Source: Methylococcaceae bacterium
GTDB lineage: Bacteria > Pseudomonadota > Gammaproteobacteria > Methylococcales > Methylomonadaceae
Length of the DNA: 5,817 bases
Assembly: GCA_003155565.1 (NCBI GenBank)
Contig: PMDM01000377.1
Coordinates: forward strand, 1 to 5,817
Reading direction: 5' to 3'
Position 1 is the first letter of the stretch, and every line of letters starts with the position of its first letter. A program made the translations under genes and the position numbers. Shown in pieces: positions 5,030 through 5,817 of this stretch. The notes under the pieces are model-generated. The model made no database searches, was not told where the DNA came from, and saw only the letters and a program-made list of their open reading frames with translations.

Positions 5030-5817
5030 GTGCGAACAAAGTCCTTAAGTTTCCGCTTATTAGCTACAGAAGGTCTGGTGCTGGCGGCATTCTTCGCGCT
5101 GGTCGCCGTCGTCCTGGAGCAAAGTTTTAAGGAAAGCGCCGAACAAGCGCTTAAAGAAAGGTTGCAAGTACAAATTTACTCATTGTTATCGACCGCCGAA
5201 CTGAAAAACTCCGGTGACCTAACCCTGCCCCCAAACCTGCCTGAACCTCGTTTCGTCAATCCCGGCTCTGGTCTCTATGCCTTCATCCAGCATCCCAATA
5301 AAAACCTGGTCTGGCGTTCTCCGTCTTCAATAGGACTGGATGTGCCAGCACCGCCTGAAAAGCTCGGCGCAGGTAACACGTACTTCCTGGCGGATAATCC
5401 GCGCCGATATTTCCTGCATTACGACATCCTATGGAAAAATCTTTCGGGTGTTGAGAAAGAATATATTTTCACGGTCGCCGAAGATTCCGAATTCGTCAGC
5501 CAACAGGTAGAGCGGTTTAGAAAGACCTTATGGTTTTGGTTAGTTATTATTGGCATCGTCCTGATCTTCCTGCAATTTGCACTACTGCGATGGTGCTTGA
5601 AACCATTGCGGATTATCGTCAACGACCTGAATGCCATTGAAAAGGGTGAAAAAACCCTGTTGGATGGCGAATACACAACGGAACTGCAAGGCCTAGCCGG
5701 AAACCTGAATGCCTTCATCACCCACGAACGCGCCCACCTCGAACGCTACCGCAACACCTTGGCCGATTTGGCACACAGCCTGAAAACCCCGCTCGCCATC
5801 CTGCGCGGCTGCACCGA
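5030..5817 (+). CDS. PhoQ-like sensor histidine kinase, N-terminal part (cut at window edge)
   Basis: The open frame runs to the window end (262 codons plus two bases from the GTG at 5030) and begins MRTKSLSFRLLATEG. Membrane segment 1 is at about 10-29, a periplasmic sensor domain at about 31-165, and membrane segment 2 at about 167-187. A HAMP-like linker follows (RWCLKPLRIIVNDLNAIEKGE), then the dimerisation/phospho-acceptor helix LADLAHSLKTPLAIL with His249. The H-box HSLKTPLA and preceding ERAHLERYRNTL are very close to PhoQ. The sensor region lacks any obvious acidic cluster like that of enterobacterial PhoQ, so its ligand is unknown. The ATP-binding domain is outside the window. GTG at 5030 is preferred because it gives a normal short cytosolic tail before segment 1. 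ATG 4961, in frame inside the inverted repeat, would add 23 residues. No good Shine-Dalgarno supports either. ATG 5019 is in another frame and stops after nine codons. Confidence 0.88.
   Translation, partial: MRTKSLSFRLLATEGLVLAAFFALVAVVLEQSFKESAEQALKERLQVQIYSLLSTAELKNSGDLTLPPNLPEPRFVNPGSGLYAFIQHPNKNLVWRSPSSIGLDVPAPPEKLGAGNTYFLADNPRRYFLHYDILWKNLSGVEKEYIFTVAEDSEFVSQQVERFRKTLWFWLVIIGIVLIFLQFALLRWCLKPLRIIVNDLNAIEKGEKTLLDGEYTTELQGLAGNLNAFITHERAHLERYRNTLADLAHSLKTPLAILRGCT

Noticed and set aside
5419..5721. 100-codon minus-strand open frame
   Set aside because: It is antisense to the histidine kinase frame, which carries clear HAMP and H-box motifs.

Overview
The window looks like a gammaproteobacterial chromosome segment of moderate G+C. 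The left part carries the order rne (divergent) / rluC - HAD phosphatase - sppA, which I recall from Pseudomonas and relatives. The intergenic GCTGGGTT-type palindromes resemble dispersed repeats I associate with methanotrophic Gammaproteobacteria (Methylococcales). That lineage is an inference from repeat style and protein character, not a proven assignment.

Layout. Positions 1-650 (minus strand) hold the first 216 codons of rne (RNase E), cut by the window edge. Positions 651-1168 are a divergent, gene-free region. It holds a likely rne promoter (about 1097-1125, minus strand) that would give an unusually long, hairpin-rich rne leader of about 440 nt, in keeping with the leader-mediated autoregulation known for RNase E in Escherichia coli. 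It also holds a weak rluC promoter candidate close to the rluC start. Positions 1169-3751 (plus strand) are a tight three-gene cluster: rluC (23S rRNA pseudouridine synthase), a HAD-IA phosphatase overlapping the rluC end by 17 nt, and a single-domain SppA-type S49 signal peptide peptidase starting 5 nt later.

Positions 3752-3959 are intergenic. They contain a 58-nt imperfect inverted repeat and a GTTCAG-N5-GTTCAG direct repeat that looks like an OmpR/PhoP-family operator. Positions 3960-5817 (plus strand) are a PhoPQ-like signalling module: a small exported PepSY protein, a PhoP-like response regulator, and the N-terminal 262 codons of a PhoQ-like sensor histidine kinase. A perfect 27-nt inverted repeat, itself built of nested palindromes, lies between the regulator and kinase genes, and the kinase start is ambiguous.

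How the genes work together. The left half handles RNA metabolism (mRNA decay and rRNA processing by RNase E, 23S rRNA modification by RluC) beside a small-molecule phosphatase and a membrane protease. The right half is an envelope-sensing two-component system in which the PepSY protein is probably a periplasmic accessory. I see no mobile-element gene, CRISPR array, tRNA or rRNA. No wholly new system is evident. The parts most worth a second look are the rne leader, the candidate operator, and the repeat and start-site arrangement ahead of the kinase.
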